Positions 7,323 to 7,925 of a stretch of DNA of 7,925 bases are shown piece by piece. Each line of letters begins with the position of its first letter. Positions within the stretch are counted from its first letter, which is position 1. The position numbers and the translations under genes are program-made. Source of the stretch: Ruminococcaceae bacterium UBA5391. Its GTDB lineage: Bacteria; Bacillota; Clostridia; Oscillospirales; Acutalibacteraceae. The DNA is taken from NCBI GenBank assembly GCA_002410755.1, contig DHOL01000075.1, positions 1 through 7,925 of the forward strand, in the 5' to 3' direction. Under the pieces are notes generated by a model. That model saw only the letters and a program-made list of their open reading frames with translations, had not been told where the DNA came from and ran no database searches.

Positions 7323-7925
7323 CTAATCCAGGAAATCTTTCAGTTTTTTACTGCGGCTCGGGTGACGGAGCTTGCGCAGTGCCTTCGCCTCAATCTGGCG
7401 GATACGCTCCCGTGTGACATTAAATTCCTTGCCGACTTCTTCCAAAGTGCGGGAGCGGCCATCCTCAAGGCCAAAGCGCAGGCGCAGGACTTTTTCTTCG
7501 CGCGGGGTAAGCGTGTCCAGCACATCGGCAAGCTGCTCCTTTAAAAGCGTATGGGAAGCTGCATCCTGCGGAGCGGGCGCATCATCATCCGGGATAAAGT
7601 CACCAAGGTGGCTGTCCTCCTCTTCGCCAATAGGCGTCTCAAGCGAAACCGGTTCCTGTGCAACGCGCATGATCTCGCGTACTTTGTCTGTTGGCATGTC
7701 CAGTTCGGCAGCAATCTCTTCTGCCGTTGGCTCATGGCCGTTCTGGTGCAGGAGCTGGCTCGAAACCTTTTTCACTTTGTTGATGGTCTCAACCATATGA
7801 ACCGGGATGCGGATTGTACGCGCCTGATCCGCAATCGCGCGGGTAATAGCCTGACGGATCCACCATGTTGCATAGGTGGAAAATTTAAACCCTTTGGTGT
7901 AATCAAACTTTTCTACAGCCTTAAT
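7323..7925 (-). CDS. rpoD: RNA polymerase primary sigma factor RpoD/SigA, 5' end outside window
   Basis: This is the housekeeping sigma factor, which directs RNA polymerase to -35/-10 promoters. Only the last 200 codons are present; the frame stays open to the right edge, so the internal Met at residue 44 of this fragment (7796) is not the start. The fragment begins in region 2 (IKAVEKFDY), continues through the promoter-melting and -10 recognition segment ([19 protein letters not shown], residues 16-34), region 3, and the [18 protein letters not shown] linker (region 3.2, which reaches the active site). It ends with region 4.2, the -35-binding helix-turn-helix ([20 protein letters not shown], about residues 160-179), and the tail [14 protein letters not shown]. 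All key residues look intact. The nearly exact match to the SigA/sigma-70 core makes it the primary sigma rather than an alternative one. It is followed by an Rrf2 regulator and then rpoBC, instead of the usual dnaG-sigA context; what lies upstream is not visible. Confidence 0.97.
   Translation of the reverse strand: MKAVEKFDYTKGFKFSTYATWWIRQAITRAIADQARTIRIPVHMVETINKVKKVSSQLLHQNGHEPTAEEIAAELDMPTDKVREIMRVAQEPVSLETPIGEEEDSHLGDFIPDDDAPAPQDAASHTLLKEQLADVLDTLTPREEKVLRLRFGLEDGRSRTLEEVGKEFNVTRERIRQIEAKALRKLRHPSRSKKLKDFLD

Noticed and set aside
7323..7796. A separate short sigma-like gene starting at ATG 7796
   Set aside because: The same frame continues to the window edge with conserved sigma region 2 sequence, so this Met is internal to rpoD.

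Overview
The window carries the core transcription machinery of a low-to-mid GC Gram-positive bacterium. All four genes lie on the minus strand, so they read right to left: the primary sigma factor rpoD/sigA (7323-7925, 5' part outside the window), an Rrf2-family Fe-S-type regulator (6878-7306), rpoB (2767-6573) and rpoC (1-2749, 3' part outside the window). The proteins look like Firmicutes, most likely class Clostridia and perhaps the Ruminococcaceae/Oscillospiraceae side. The reasons are a Firmicutes-type rifampicin region with [10 protein letters not shown], a short RpoB without the large proteobacterial insertions, an acidic RpoB tail, and a short RpoC start. This placement rests on recognition of the sequences, not on a search.

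The layout is two transcription units end to end. The upstream unit is rpoD-Rrf2: the genes are 16 nt apart, and the Rrf2 ribosome binding site starts right after the rpoD stop. Next comes a 283-300 nt non-coding stretch. It holds a GC-rich hairpin (likely terminator), an overlapping inverted repeat that could form an alternative fold, a phased A-tract UP-like element, a near-consensus sigma-A promoter (TTGACT-17-TAAAAT) and a leader of about 160 nt with two small hairpins. The second unit is rpoB-rpoC, 17 nt apart and surely co-transcribed.

Two points stand out. First, the order sigma-A / Rrf2 / beta / beta' is not the textbook one: rpoB usually follows rplL, and sigA usually follows dnaG, so here the primary sigma and both catalytic subunits sit together without the L10/L12 genes. 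Second, codon choice changes sharply between rpoB and most of rpoC (Asn AAC/AAT, Lys AAA/AAG, Arg AGA, Pro CCC/CCT against CCG), with the change near rpoC codons 45-55. That could be gene replacement by recombination or a chimeric assembly join, and it should be checked before anything is built on the synteny. I found no mobile elements, CRISPR arrays, tRNA or rRNA genes, and no new type of system.
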